DNA of 64,000 nucleotides from Clostridia bacterium (GCA_017394205.1 JAFOPS010000115.1:16496-80495), one strand, 5' to 3'. Positions 17,618 to 26,336 are shown, counted from the stretch's first letter. Numbers and translations: made by a program. The notes: generated by a model not told the origin, from the letters alone.

Positions 17618-17831
17618 GAAGCCGCTCCTTTCCTCAACAGCGTTTCATGTGCGCTCATTTCTGTTTCCATTCTATCACAGTTTTTGCGGTTGCACAGCTT
17701 TTTTTGCGCCCTTTAAGAATTTTTAAGGCCAAGTGCCACAAAGCGCTGCTTTTTTCTCAGTTTTTCGCGGTCTTTCCCCACTTTTCCCGGGTTTTCGCAG
17801 AGTCGGCACTCGGGTTTTACAAAATGTTTCC

Positions 17832-17861
17832 TTTACAGCAGGGCGGGACGGGGGGTATAAT
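17832..17861 (+). promoter_or_regulatory. Predicted promoter of the C39-like peptidase gene
   Basis: TTTACA and a perfect TATAAT separated by 18 bp of G-rich spacer, 35 nt before the ATG. Confidence 0.7.
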
Positions 17862-17896
17862 AAAGGCAGAATCATCATGGATCGGAGGGATCTGTT

Positions 17897-19633
17897 ATGC
17901 TGCGCGATCATCTGGGCGAGGCCCGTCTGCTCCCCGCCTCCGGGAATCATATCAAAATAACGACCCACAAGGATTTTGCCGCCGGCGAGATCTCGGGTCT
18001 TTCCTTCGCCGACCGTCTGGGCGACGGGGCGCTCCGCCTGCGGAAAGAGGGCGAGGGCGTTTTCCTCACCCCCGTCGTCACCGCCGAGCATCCCTTTAAC
18101 GACCTGGTGGCCTCCTGGAACAGCGAGACCCCCGCGGGCACCTGGATCGAGGTGCTGGGCCGGGTCTATCTGCCGGAATACGACGGCTGGACCGCTCCCG
18201 ACGGCGCTGTCTGCGACGGGTGGACCGACTGGATCACCTGGGGCAAATGGAGCACCCACATCCCCCGCGCCTGTCCTGCCTGTCAGGACAGTCATCCCCG
18301 CAAGGACAGCGAGGAGCAAAACGGCTGGGTCTTCGCCTATTCGATGCCCGGCTTCGGCGACAGCTCTCTTAACGTCCGGGGCACCTTTACCGCCGAGGCA
18401 TTTCAGCTCAAGGCTGTTCTTCACGCCGATCAGAACTGCGCCGGTCTGCCCGCGCTGCGTCTGCTGGCGGCCACCTGGAAAAACACCAACGATCCCGCCT
18501 GGCAGGACGATTGCTCCTATCCCGAGGAGCACGTGACCCAGGCCGAATCGGTGCTGCTGGACACCCCCGCCATCTCCCAGATGCGGCGGGATCCCGACTA
18601 TGCCGGCGTGATCTGCTCGGCCACCTGCATCGCCATGCAGATGAACGGCATGGGGGCCGACATCCTCCCCGAGGACGTTGCGCTTCTGAACTATGACCAC
18701 GGCTTCGGCGGCAACGGCAACTGGAGCTTTTCCTGCGCCGCGGCGGGGGCCTTCGGCTATGAGAGCTACGTTTCCTATTCCAGCTTTTCCGCCCTGCGGC
18801 AGGAGCTGACCAAGGGCTATGCCGTGACGCTTTCCGTGAAATACAGCAACAAGGAAAACGACGATCAGCCCTATCTGGAAAACGCTCCCTGCCACACAAA
18901 CGGCCACCTGATCACCGTGGCGGGCTATTATTTCAGCAAGCAGCGCAACGAATATGTTTATTGCGTCAATGATCCCGCCGCCGGCTCCGACGCCGAAACG
19001 GCCCACCGGGAATACTGCCAGTCCCAGCTGGACAAGTGCTGGTATCGCCGCGCCGCCTATTTCGTTCATAAAAAAGAGGCCGGGGCCGGGCTGTTCGTGC
19101 GGGACTATGTCTCCGCCGTGCTGATGCCCGTAAAGGACCGGGCGGACGCCTGGGCGCTGGTATCTGAGGACAGCCTGCTCCAGATCCCCGCCGACTTTTT
19201 GCAGGGCAGACGCCAGACCTTCGGTCAGCATGGCACCATTTGCTATTACGCCGCCGACGAGCGTTCTCCCCTTCCCAAGACCTGCCGCCGGGTCACGGCC
19301 AACCATGTGTTCCGCTACGAGGGGATCGGCGTCACGGACGAGGGTTATCTCACCTTTGCCGACGAGGGCGTGCGAGCGATGCTGGCAGGAGGCAAGCAAG
19401 TCAAGCTGCTGGTGCTGGATAACTGCGATACCGTTTACACCGCCGCCGCCACTCTTTCCGAGATCTTTGATCCCGCCGATCTGATGACCGAGGAAGAGGA
19501 GCAGGCCGAGCGCGACCGTCTGCGCCGCAGCGCCCGCATCGGGATGCTGGCTGCCGGCGCCGTCACCGCGGGCGTGGCCGCCGCCATCGCCATCCGCAAG
19601 CTCTTCGGCAGAGGCAAGGGCGGACAGGTCTGA
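17897..19633 (+). CDS. Tail-anchored C39-like (papain-fold) cysteine peptidase
   Basis: 578 residues. An N-terminal region (about 1-200) of unknown fold contains two CxxC-like spots (PACPACQDS). The peptidase core has candidate catalytic Cys240 (VICSATCIAMQMNGMG), His337 (NGHLITVAGY) and Asn358/Asp359 (YCVNDPAA), the order seen in C39_2-like proteins. A second domain of about 170 residues follows, then an acidic linker and one C-terminal hydrophobic helix (about 547-567) with basic RKLFGRGK. There is no signal peptide. GGAGG precedes the ATG. The substrate is unknown. Confidence 0.82.
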   Translation: MLRDHLGEARLLPASGNHIKITTHKDFAAGEISGLSFADRLGDGALRLRKEGEGVFLTPVVTAEHPFNDLVASWNSETPAGTWIEVLGRVYLPEYDGWTAPDGAVCDGWTDWITWGKWSTHIPRACPACQDSHPRKDSEEQNGWVFAYSMPGFGDSSLNVRGTFTAEAFQLKAVLHADQNCAGLPALRLLAATWKNTNDPAWQDDCSYPEEHVTQAESVLLDTPAISQMRRDPDYAGVICSATCIAMQMNGMGADILPEDVALLNYDHGFGGNGNWSFSCAAAGAFGYESYVSYSSFSALRQELTKGYAVTLSVKYSNKENDDQPYLENAPCHTNGHLITVAGYYFSKQRNEYVYCVNDPAAGSDAETAHREYCQSQLDKCWYRRAAYFVHKKEAGAGLFVRDYVSAVLMPVKDRADAWALVSEDSLLQIPADFLQGRRQTFGQHGTICYYAADERSPLPKTCRRVTANHVFRYEGIGVTDEGYLTFADEGVRAMLAGGKQVKLLVLDNCDTVYTAAATLSEIFDPADLMTEEEEQAERDRLRRSARIGMLAAGAVTAGVAAAIAIRKLFGRGKGGQV

Positions 19634-19656
19634 CGCGGTATTCTTTCCAAAACAGC

Positions 19657-19683
19657 CGGAGCGGGCAATGCCCGCTCCGTTTT
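19657..19683. terminator. Bidirectional terminator
   Basis: A perfect 10-bp GC stem (CGGAGCGGGC against GCCCGCTCCG) with an AAT loop and T-run, between convergent genes. Confidence 0.9.
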
Positions 19684-19684
19684 G

Positions 19685-20452
19685 TTATCCCAGCGCCACA
19701 TCCAGCAGCATCATCAGGGCAAAGCCCAGTGCTGTCCCAACGGCGCCGGAGGCGTCCTTTTCCCCGCTCTGCATCTCGGGCACCAGCTCCACCACCACCA
19801 CATAGAGCATCGTCCCCGCGGCAAAGGCCAACACATAGGGCAGGATCGGCCCCATCAGGCGCGTCAGCCCCAGGGTCAAAAGCGCTCCCAGCGGCTCCAC
19901 CGCCCCCGAAAGCACGCCCCCCAGAAACGCCTTTCCCTTATTCATGCCGTCGGCCGCCAACGGCGCCGAAATGATAGCCCCCTCGGGCACGTTCTGCACG
20001 GTGATGCCGATGGCCAGCGCCATCACTCCTGCCGCAGTCACGCTTCCTCCGCCGGAAAGCAGACCCGCCAGCGCCACGCCCACGGCCATGCCCTCGGGCA
20101 GATTGTGGATGGTGACGGCCAGCAGCATCATCAAATGTCCCGACCGCTTCTCCGCGGCCCGCTCCAGCGGCGAAAGCAGACGGTCCAGCCACAAAAGGCC
20201 TCCCATCCCCGCCAAAAAGCCCAGCACTGCCGGTCCCCAGGCCAGATGTCCCGCCCGCTCCGCCAGCTCGATGGCGGGCATGAGCAGGGACCACACCAGC
20301 GCCGCCAGCATCACGCCGGAGGCGAAGCCCAGCAGCCCCTTTTTCAGCCCGGAGCGCAGCTCCTTTTTCATGCAAAACACGGCGGCGGCTCCTGCCGCCG
20401 TTCCCAAAAAAGGCAGCAGAACGCACGTTGCCGTTTCCCAGATCAAGTCCAA
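19685..20452 (-). CDS. ZIP family divalent metal transporter
   Basis: 255 residues with about eight helices. The metal-binding helices carry HNLPEGMAVG (about residues 116-125) and QNVPEGA, the paired motifs of the GufA/ZupT branch. It should import Zn2+ or other divalent metals down a gradient. It starts at a cluster of codons before DLIWETATC. No metal regulator gene is next to it. Confidence 0.93.
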   Translation of the reverse strand: MDLIWETATCVLLPFLGTAAGAAAVFCMKKELRSGLKKGLLGFASGVMLAALVWSLLMPAIELAERAGHLAWGPAVLGFLAGMGGLLWLDRLLSPLERAAEKRSGHLMMLLAVTIHNLPEGMAVGVALAGLLSGGGSVTAAGVMALAIGITVQNVPEGAIISAPLAADGMNKGKAFLGGVLSGAVEPLGALLTLGLTRLMGPILPYVLAFAAGTMLYVVVVELVPEMQSGEKDASGAVGTALGFALMMLLDVALG

Positions 20453-20554
20453 AGCCCCTCTTTCCTGAAAGATTGCCCGACGCTGCTTCGGGTAACCCAG
20501 TCTATGCCGGGATCGGGGCTCCGGTGCGGAAAAATCCGCGCCGGTTTAAAAGGC

Positions 20555-20583
20555 AAAAGGACTGCTGTTTCACGCAGCAGCCC
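20555..20583 (-). terminator. Terminator of the CPBP/serine hydrolase unit
   Basis: On the minus strand GGGCTGCTG and CAGCAGTCC pair (one G-T), followed by TTTT, just after the CPBP stop. Confidence 0.75.
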
Positions 20584-20590
20584 TTTCCTT

Positions 20591-21523
20591 TTACTCGCTT
20601 TTTTTCGCGTCCATCCTGTCTAAGGCCGTTTCACAGGCCGCATTCGCGGCGGTTTTCTTCCGTGTGGCGAGGAAAAGCCAACCGCAAAGCGCCAGTTCGA
20701 CCACAAGCGCCGGGAGCGCGCCTTCCACGCCGAAGGCCGCGTCATAGAGCAGGCTCTCGCGGGCTGCCTCAAGATGCAGGAACGAGCCCTCCGAAACGAT
20801 CCCGGAATTGGGCAGGCCGAAAAGAATGCTCTGCGTAAAGTTCCACATGGTATGGATCGCAATCGCCATCCACAGGCTCTCGCGCACCACCATCACCAGA
20901 CTCAGCGCCACGCCGACCAGCACGATATTCAGCACCGACAGCGCCGTGACCCCGGGGTTGAACAGGTGCAGCACGCCGAACAGCAGGGAATTAGCGGCCA
21001 CAGCCACCCAAACCGGATAGCGTTCCCTCAGCGCGCCGTAGAGATAGCCGCGGCACAGCATCTCCTCCGAGCCCGACTGGATCAGCACGAACAAAAAGGT
21101 GACCAGCAGATAAACCGGATAAAACTTCCCCACCGAAAAATCCAGATTCCCGTGCAGCCAGGCGGCCAGAATGCAGGCGCCGTTCATCATAAAACCGATC
21201 AGGATGCCCAGGCCGAATTCCTTCAGCGTATTGCCCCGGATCCCGCCGCGGCGTGCGCCGCGAAACAGCGGCAGCAGTTCTTTTTCCGCGAGAGCCACGT
21301 ATCCCAGCACCGCCAGAAGGGGACCGATTTCCATGAAATACATCAGCGAGAAGCGCCACATCGGCGGCATATCGGGGAACAGCAGCCGTGGCGGGATACA
21401 CAACATTCCCCCCAAGAGCGTCCCGAGCAACAAGAGCCCCAGTGCGATCAGCAGCACCCAAAGAATAAAGTGGCGTTTTCTCTTCTTTTCCGGTTCAGCT
21501 TCCATCTTCATCTGTCTTTCCAT
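20591..21523 (-). CDS. CPBP family intramembrane metalloprotease
   Basis: About 310 residues with some eight helices. The Abi/CPBP motifs are GSEEMLCRGYLYGALRER (EExxxR-type), FGVLHLFNPG and AIAIHTMWNFTQ. In other bacteria such proteases are linked to bacteriocin self-immunity or prenyl-protein processing; the role here is unknown. The start is uncertain: no candidate has a clear ribosome site, and the frame is open to a GTG 12 codons upstream, 8 nt after the serine hydrolase stop. The two genes are likely co-transcribed. Confidence 0.88.
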   Translation of the reverse strand: MERQMKMEAEPEKKRKRHFILWVLLIALGLLLLGTLLGGMLCIPPRLLFPDMPPMWRFSLMYFMEIGPLLAVLGYVALAEKELLPLFRGARRGGIRGNTLKEFGLGILIGFMMNGACILAAWLHGNLDFSVGKFYPVYLLVTFLFVLIQSGSEEMLCRGYLYGALRERYPVWVAVAANSLLFGVLHLFNPGVTALSVLNIVLVGVALSLVMVVRESLWMAIAIHTMWNFTQSILFGLPNSGIVSEGSFLHLEAARESLLYDAAFGVEGALPALVVELALCGWLFLATRKKTAANAACETALDRMDAKKSE

Positions 21524-21566
21524 GCCTTTCTCTTTGTTTTTTAAAATGCAGTATTTCACGGCGCGT

Positions 21567-23303
21567 TTACGCCGTCCAGAACATAAAGAGGTTCCAGTAG
21601 GCGATGTTGGCGGCGATACCGGCGGCGGCGATCAGGACGGCGACGCGAAGGGCTTTGCGGCCCTTCGTTCCCAGCTTGCGGAAAGAGCAAAGCCCCCGGA
21701 TGACCAGCGCCGCCAGCACGATCATCAGGACAAGCATCCCGATCGACCACAGGCGGTATGTCAGAGGCCTCCACATGTCAAGAGACAGCAGCGAAATTGC
21801 AAAGGGCAGGAGCATGCCTGCCACTGCCAGCGACAGCAGCGCGGCCGAAACGGCGAGGCCGTCCACTGGGCACTTCCCCCGCCGCGTCAGACAGGCGATC
21901 AGCTTCCACAGCAGCGCGGCGACGGCGAAGACGATCCCCAGCGCGCCCCAGCCCAGCATCAGGCTCATCGGCAAGACCTCGCCCGGCGTTCTCACCAGAA
22001 AATCGCCGTAGCAGGAGCAGATCTTCTCCACGCCGCCGGAAGTGCCTCGCACACAGAAATCACTCTCATAGACCCTTTCCGCATTCGCGGGCGAAAAGGT
22101 GGAAACGATATGATAGACCTTCATAAGCCCGCTGTAGGTGGTGCGGGCGCTCTCCAGCCATCCGCGATAATCCGGCTTTTCCCATTCGCCTTTACCAAAC
22201 ACGGTTTCTGCCATCAAATGCGTAAAGACGCTCTCCTGCTGCTGATTGACCATCACCACCATGCCGCGGCCGCTCTCCGGATCGAGCATCAGCTTGCTGG
22301 AGCAGCCCGACGTATTGCCGCCGTGACCGATCACCGGCACGGCGTAGCAGCGGATGTGCCAGAAGCCGTGGCTGTTCAATGCCAGATCGGTGTCGCCGTA
22401 AAAGGCCGTAGGCGAAAACATCTCATAATAGGTCTCGGGCGACTGAAACCAGACCGTGTCGGGCTTCAGCAGCTCCTGCGCAAAGCGGCGCAGCTCCCGC
22501 AGGGGCGAGGCGCACATCCCTTCGGGATAGGCCACCAGATATTCAAAAGGACCCCGCAGCGGATCGCCCTTTGTGTCATATCCCCGCAGCGCCAGCCGCC
22601 GCTCCTTCACCCAGGGGTCGTCGGACAGGTCGCTGTTTAAGGCGGCGTGCTCAATGCCGATGGGCTTGAACAGGTGGTTTTGCACATACTGATAAAAGGG
22701 CTCTCCGGAGACGCGCTCCACGATATAGCCCGCCAGCGCCGTACTCCAGTTGGAGTAAGCTGTTACCGTCCCGGGCTCGTAGACCTGCGCGGGCTGATAG
22801 CGATACAGATAGTCCTCCAGGGGCAGGATATCCCGCTCATCCGGCGTCTCCATCCCCATCACCGCATCCTCGAAGCCGCCCTGATGGTTCATCAGATGGA
22901 TCAGCGTGACGGGCTCGTCATACTTCAGCCGGGTCAAAAAGCCATCCGGCAGATACGTGCGGATATCCGCCGCCAGGTCGAGCTTGCCCTGTTCCCAGAG
23001 CTGCATGACGCTGATCCACACCGTCAGTTTGGTGATGGAGCCCCAGTCGAACACGGTGTCCTCCGTCACGGGCACGCCCGCCTCCCAGTCAGCAAAGCCA
23101 AAATAATCCTCGTATTCCACGGCATCCGCGTCAAACACCGACACCGCCATGCCCGCCAGCGTGTCCTCGTGCTCCTGCACATAGGCTTGGATCTGCGCGC
23201 CAGCGTCCTCTTGCCCCGCCGCCAGTGCGGGCGCGGCGCAGGAGACGGCGCACAAAAGCGCCAAAACCAGGGCAAACGTCCTTTTGATCCGTTGATGCTT
23301 CAT
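21567..23303 (-). CDS. Secreted, membrane-anchored serine hydrolase (class C beta-lactamase/PBP-like)
   Basis: 578 residues. A signal peptide (KRTFALVLALLCAVSCAAPALAAGQ) is followed by a beta-lactamase-fold domain: nucleophile SxxK in WGSITKL, YSN (TAYSNWSTALAGYIVER) and HGGNTSG replacing the KTG region. The C-terminal 150 residues hold about four membrane helices. This architecture suits D-Ala-D-Ala peptidases or esterases of the S12 family more than drug resistance. GGAAAGGAAG precedes the ATG; the ten upstream codons have no site. Confidence 0.88.
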   Translation of the reverse strand: MKHQRIKRTFALVLALLCAVSCAAPALAAGQEDAGAQIQAYVQEHEDTLAGMAVSVFDADAVEYEDYFGFADWEAGVPVTEDTVFDWGSITKLTVWISVMQLWEQGKLDLAADIRTYLPDGFLTRLKYDEPVTLIHLMNHQGGFEDAVMGMETPDERDILPLEDYLYRYQPAQVYEPGTVTAYSNWSTALAGYIVERVSGEPFYQYVQNHLFKPIGIEHAALNSDLSDDPWVKERRLALRGYDTKGDPLRGPFEYLVAYPEGMCASPLRELRRFAQELLKPDTVWFQSPETYYEMFSPTAFYGDTDLALNSHGFWHIRCYAVPVIGHGGNTSGCSSKLMLDPESGRGMVVMVNQQQESVFTHLMAETVFGKGEWEKPDYRGWLESARTTYSGLMKVYHIVSTFSPANAERVYESDFCVRGTSGGVEKICSCYGDFLVRTPGEVLPMSLMLGWGALGIVFAVAALLWKLIACLTRRGKCPVDGLAVSAALLSLAVAGMLLPFAISLLSLDMWRPLTYRLWSIGMLVLMIVLAALVIRGLCSFRKLGTKGRKALRVAVLIAAAGIAANIAYWNLFMFWTA

Positions 23304-23350
23304 ACGCGCTTCCTTTCCTAACGCTCTACTCACGCAGAGAAATTCCGAAA

Positions 23351-23383
23351 AAAGCGGCGTCGGCTTTCGCAGGCGCCGCTTTG
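23351..23383 (-). terminator. Terminator after the E2-like gene
   Basis: On the minus strand AAAGCGGCG and CGCCGCTTT pair around a 14-nt loop that carries a small inner stem; six T follow. Confidence 0.82.
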
Positions 23384-23395
23384 ATTCTCAAAAGC

Positions 23396-24289
23396 TCAGG
23401 CCTTTTCCCCGATCTTGGGCTGGTGATATTCGCAGCCCTTGTCGAAGCGGACGCTCTCCGGCGGCACGGTCAGCAGCTCGGGATGGTCCAGATACCGCCG
23501 CATATCGGCGAAAAACCGGGCGTAATGCGCACCGGAGCACACCCGCTCGTCGGCGGTGATGCCGATGGGCAGATAACGCTTCATGCGGGTCTCGCCGTCT
23601 TCCACCACGGCCACCTTCTCCGTCAGGCCAAGGCCGAAAAACAGGCTGACGTCGCCGAAGTTATAGATGTGATGGTTGACGTCGTGCAGACCGATGGAGG
23701 CGGTGTTGGTGATGTACATGCCCACGTAAAAGGGCAGCTCCTCGATCAGGACCTTCGGCGCGATGCCGTAGCGGTCCAGCAGCCGCACACTGGCCACCAC
23801 AAGGCCGGGCAGACCCGGAACACGGAACAGCACGCCCAGCAGCTTATCCACAAAGCCCTTGGGCTGGTCGCCCCGGTTGGCCTCTACGTTCGCGGCCATC
23901 CGGTCGCGCACGTCGTAGATGGTGTCGGTGAGGTCAAACTTGGTCTTCACCACCGATTCTCCCTGGTCCGCGTCCTGCGGATCCTTGAGGATGGTCAGTG
24001 CCACCGAGCAGTTGTTGCGGGCATAAAGCTGCCGGTTCATGATAAAGCGGTTGACCTCGGGATTGCGGCTGACGGCGCGGACATAGGCCGCTATCACGAT
24101 CTGCATATAGGTGATCTGCTCGTTTTTTTCGGTTTTCTGCTGCCGGATGAATTTCGACATCTTTTCCATGTCGGCCCGGTGCTTCAAAAACACCTGCGCA
24201 TCACAGCGCATGGGCATCACATAAGACGTGATCTGCACGATCGGGTCGATCCCCTTGACCCGGCGTCCGTCTGCTCTTCTTCCAAACAT
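23396..24289 (-). CDS. Stand-alone 2-oxoacid dehydrogenase E2-like acyltransferase domain
   Basis: 297 residues with the CAT/E2 fold only; there is no lipoyl domain and no E1 or E3 gene nearby. Recognisable parts are the N-terminal IDPIVQITSYVMPMRCDAQVF and C-terminal PIGITADERVCSGAHYARFF. In normal E2 the last motif is DHRxxDG with a catalytic His; here residues 247-249 read DER and the later Asp is Ser, so the usual chemistry is doubtful. It may be a non-catalytic or altered acyltransferase. It lies 75 nt after the DegV gene in the same direction. Confidence 0.8.
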   Translation of the reverse strand: MFGRRADGRRVKGIDPIVQITSYVMPMRCDAQVFLKHRADMEKMSKFIRQQKTEKNEQITYMQIVIAAYVRAVSRNPEVNRFIMNRQLYARNNCSVALTILKDPQDADQGESVVKTKFDLTDTIYDVRDRMAANVEANRGDQPKGFVDKLLGVLFRVPGLPGLVVASVRLLDRYGIAPKVLIEELPFYVGMYITNTASIGLHDVNHHIYNFGDVSLFFGLGLTEKVAVVEDGETRMKRYLPIGITADERVCSGAHYARFFADMRRYLDHPELLTVPPESVRFDKGCEYHQPKIGEKA

Positions 24290-24364
24290 AACCTTCCCCC
24301 TCTTTCTCCGGCGGACAGCGATCCCGACGGAGATTCTTTTTGATCCATATGCGCAAAGCGGCGC

Positions 24365-25228
24365 TTACCGCTCCGTTCCCCGGAAAAACAGGCCCAGCAT
24401 CCCCGGCCCCACGTGGGCGCCGGAAAACGGCTCGTGCTGGCAGATGGTGATGGGCACCTCCGGCGTGATCTCCCGCACCAGGTCGGCCAGCCGCCGGGCG
24501 TCGTCCAGACAGTCGCCGTGGGAAATGCAGACCCGCTGCTCCCCCGTGCGCACGCGCTTTTCCTCATACTTTTTCACCAGCGCCTCGATGGACTGTCTGC
24601 GCCCCCGGACCTTGGCACAGGACACGATATGTCCGGTGGCGTCGCCGTAAAGGATGGGTTTGATGTTGAGGACAGTGCCGATCTTCGCCGTCACGCCGCT
24701 GACGCGGCCGGTTTTTTTCAGGAAATTCAGATCGTCCACCGTAAAATACTGGCAGATGTGAGGCACCTCGGCGTCGAGGATGGCGGCCGCCTCTCTGGCG
24801 TCGCGCCCCTGCCGGCTCAGCTCCGCCGCCTTTACGGCCAGCAGCCCGTTGCCGAAGCCGCAGCCCAGCGAGTCCACAATGTGGACGAAGCGTTCCCGAT
24901 ACTCCTCCATCAGCTCCCGCGCCGCCAGCTTTGCTGCGCCGCAGGTGCCGCTGATGCCGGAGCTCATGGAAATGTAGATCACGTCCAGCCCCTGCTTCAA
25001 GACCGGGCCGAAGTGTGTCAGGAACAGGTGCGTGTTGAGAAGCGTGGTGCGGGCGATCTTCCCGTGACGAAGCTCCTCGTAAAAGGCGTGGGCGTCAAAG
25101 CGGTCCACGTCGCCAAAATACGTCTGTGGGACGCCGTCCAGGGTGTATTCGCACGGAAGGAGCGAGATCCCCTCCAGCATCGTTTCCGGCAGATTGGCGC
25201 TGCCGTCTGCAAACACGGCAAATGGCAT
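24365..25228 (-). CDS. DegV family fatty-acid-binding protein
   Basis: 287 residues. The N-terminal FADGSANLPETMLEGISLLP, the TTLLNTHLFLTHF segment, the SSGISGTCGAAKLAA loop and DLNFLKKTGRVSG are the DegV signature. Members (FakB-like) bind a fatty acid and present it to the FakA kinase; no fakA is next to it. GGAGGTCGGAG precedes the ATG, and a strong promoter lies 40-70 nt upstream. It may be followed in the same transcript by the E2-like gene. Confidence 0.93.
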   Translation of the reverse strand: MPFAVFADGSANLPETMLEGISLLPCEYTLDGVPQTYFGDVDRFDAHAFYEELRHGKIARTTLLNTHLFLTHFGPVLKQGLDVIYISMSSGISGTCGAAKLAARELMEEYRERFVHIVDSLGCGFGNGLLAVKAAELSRQGRDAREAAAILDAEVPHICQYFTVDDLNFLKKTGRVSGVTAKIGTVLNIKPILYGDATGHIVSCAKVRGRRQSIEALVKKYEEKRVRTGEQRVCISHGDCLDDARRLADLVREITPEVPITICQHEPFSGAHVGPGMLGLFFRGTER

Positions 25229-25272
25229 ATCTCCGACCTCCTTGGAATCGTCATGGCGATAAAACTGGTTTT

Positions 25273-25301
25273 ATTATAATCCCATAATCCGGTATTTTCA
25301 A
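25273..25301 (-). promoter_or_regulatory. Predicted sigma-A promoter for the DegV gene
   Basis: TTGAAA and a perfect TATAAT at 17-bp spacing on the minus strand. Confidence 0.78.
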
Positions 25302-25369
25302 GTGCTTCCGCACGGGGAACCAACAATCGGCCGCAGTCTGCGGCGCGCGCCCGATAATACAGGAAAAGG

Positions 25370-25394
25370 CCCCGTCGAAAGACGGGGTCTTTTT
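25370..25394. terminator. Terminator (GAAA-loop hairpin)
   Basis: CCCCGTC and GACGGGG pair around a GAAA tetraloop, with a T-run on the plus side and TTTT on the minus side. It may end minus-strand transcripts from the MazG-like gene. Confidence 0.8.
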
Positions 25395-25421
25395 GTCGAT
25401 TCGGCACGAAAGGAAGCCGTT

Positions 25422-25443
25422 CGCTTCGTTCGTGAACGAAGCG
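25422..25443. repeat. Perfect 22-bp palindrome at the edge of the AT-rich island
   Basis: CGCTTCGTTC and GAACGAAGCG flank GT. There is no T-run, so it is not an obvious terminator. It lies where base composition shifts from GC-rich core to the AT-rich MazG/four-helix island. Confidence 0.7.
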
Positions 25444-25561
25444 TCTTCACTCCTTCATTCGCCCGCAAAAGGCGATTTCGTTGAAAAAACGCGTAAAAGT
25501 ACACCGATGCAAAGAAAGAAATCCCAAAAGTACACCAATAAAGAGCTTGACGAACTGGAAT
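25444..25561. other. AT-rich non-coding spacer with an 11-bp direct repeat
   Basis: AAAAGTACACC occurs at 25495-25505 and 25526-25536, 31 bp apart. A short plus-strand frame crosses the region, but it has no ribosome site and a low-complexity product, so I see no supported gene here. Confidence 0.5.
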
Positions 25562-25888
25562 CTACCAGCGTTTCATATTCTTTTTGAACTTGCTGATATA
25601 GACTTGCTTTAGTTCTTCTGCTGATATTCCATAACAGAGCAAAACATCATTATAATACATAAGGACATCTGCCAATTCTTCAACGAGGTGAGATCTCAAT
25701 TTCTCGTCTTGATTTGCTGTTTCTCCGCCATGTTTCTTGATGATGTCTATTACTTCGCCAATTTCTCCAATCATCCATAGCAGCTTGTTTTTCCCAATTT
25801 CCGGGGATATCGTTTCCCATATATCTTTATACTTATCCTGCAATTCCTTTTGCATTTCAAGCATTTCATTGATTCCAAAATCGTCCAT
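25562..25888 (-). CDS. MazG-like nucleotide pyrophosphohydrolase
   Basis: 108 residues, all-alpha NTP-PPase type. The metal motifs are GEIGEVIDIIKKHG (ExxE) and HLVEELADVLMYYND (ExxD). Relatives hydrolyse dUTP or other non-canonical NTPs to NMP and pyrophosphate. I chose the ATG (MDDFGINEM) because GAGGTG lies 7 nt upstream; an upstream TTG that overlaps the preceding stop would add 16 residues. The gene is AT-rich compared with the surrounding chromosome and is paired with a four-helix-bundle gene 44 nt upstream. Confidence 0.82.
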   Translation of the reverse strand: MDDFGINEMLEMQKELQDKYKDIWETISPEIGKNKLLWMIGEIGEVIDIIKKHGGETANQDEKLRSHLVEELADVLMYYNDVLLCYGISAEELKQVYISKFKKNMKRW

Positions 25889-25932
25889 CTTTTTCACCTC
25901 TTCAAATACCGATTTGTTGGGCGTCTTTTCTG

Positions 25933-26289
25933 TCAATGATTCTTTTCCTTTATAGTCATAATAGTTGAAATAAGCATGCGTCTGATTGCACCGCAGTTGT
26001 TTTGGATCGGTTTGTATGTTTGTTCATCCATATATCCGGTTTCGAACAGCAATTCAAGCCAATACTCTGTTTCATATACTTCTTTAAGGGATATCTCGAA
26101 CTTTGAAATAAAGTCTTTTGTCCCCTGTGCGTATTGTGCTTCATGGATATTTGCACCAATAGATGTTCCGCTTCTGAGCAATTGATTTGTCAGCACAGAT
26201 TCGTGGTGTTCCTGCTTGATCACCCTGCAAAGAATGACGATTTGCTTTGCAAATTCTTTGGATCTATCGCGGAGAACGCTGTCTGACAT
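25933..26289 (-). CDS. Four-helix-bundle protein (S23/Avd-like family)
   Basis: 118 residues with the family core LTNQLLRSGTSIGANIHEAQ and KFEISLKEVYETEYWLELL. Relatives are encoded in 23S rRNA intervening sequences or act as accessory factors (Avd) in diversity-generating retroelements; neither an rRNA gene nor a reverse transcriptase is present here. The ATG follows GAGGTGATGGG. Its promoter touches the AGTTATATT hairpin array. Probably co-transcribed with the MazG-like gene. The function here is unknown. Confidence 0.85.
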   Translation of the reverse strand: MSDSVLRDRSKEFAKQIVILCRVIKQEHHESVLTNQLLRSGTSIGANIHEAQYAQGTKDFISKFEISLKEVYETEYWLELLFETGYMDEQTYKPIQNNCGAIRRMLISTIMTIKEKNH

Positions 26290-26308
26290 TTCCCATCACC
26301 TCGCATCA

Positions 26309-26336
26309 ATTATAATAAAAAAGCAGTACTTTGCAA
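26309..26336 (-). promoter_or_regulatory. Predicted promoter of the four-helix/MazG operon
   Basis: TTGCAA and TATAAT at 16-bp spacing on the minus strand. The -35 borders the first AGTTATATT unit of the adjacent array. Confidence 0.7.

Noticed and set aside
21567..23303. The serine hydrolase as a beta-lactamase resistance gene
   Set aside because: The SxxK/YxN fold is shared by many S12 peptidases and esterases. HGG replaces the usual KTG, and the C-terminal membrane domain is unlike resistance enzymes.
25393..25587. A 64-codon plus-strand frame in the island edge
   Set aside because: No ribosome site, it crosses the palindrome and repeats, and it runs into the end of the MazG-like gene on the other strand.
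25933..26289. The four-helix protein as part of a diversity-generating retroelement or a 23S intervening sequence
   Set aside because: No reverse transcriptase, template/variable repeat or rRNA lies nearby.
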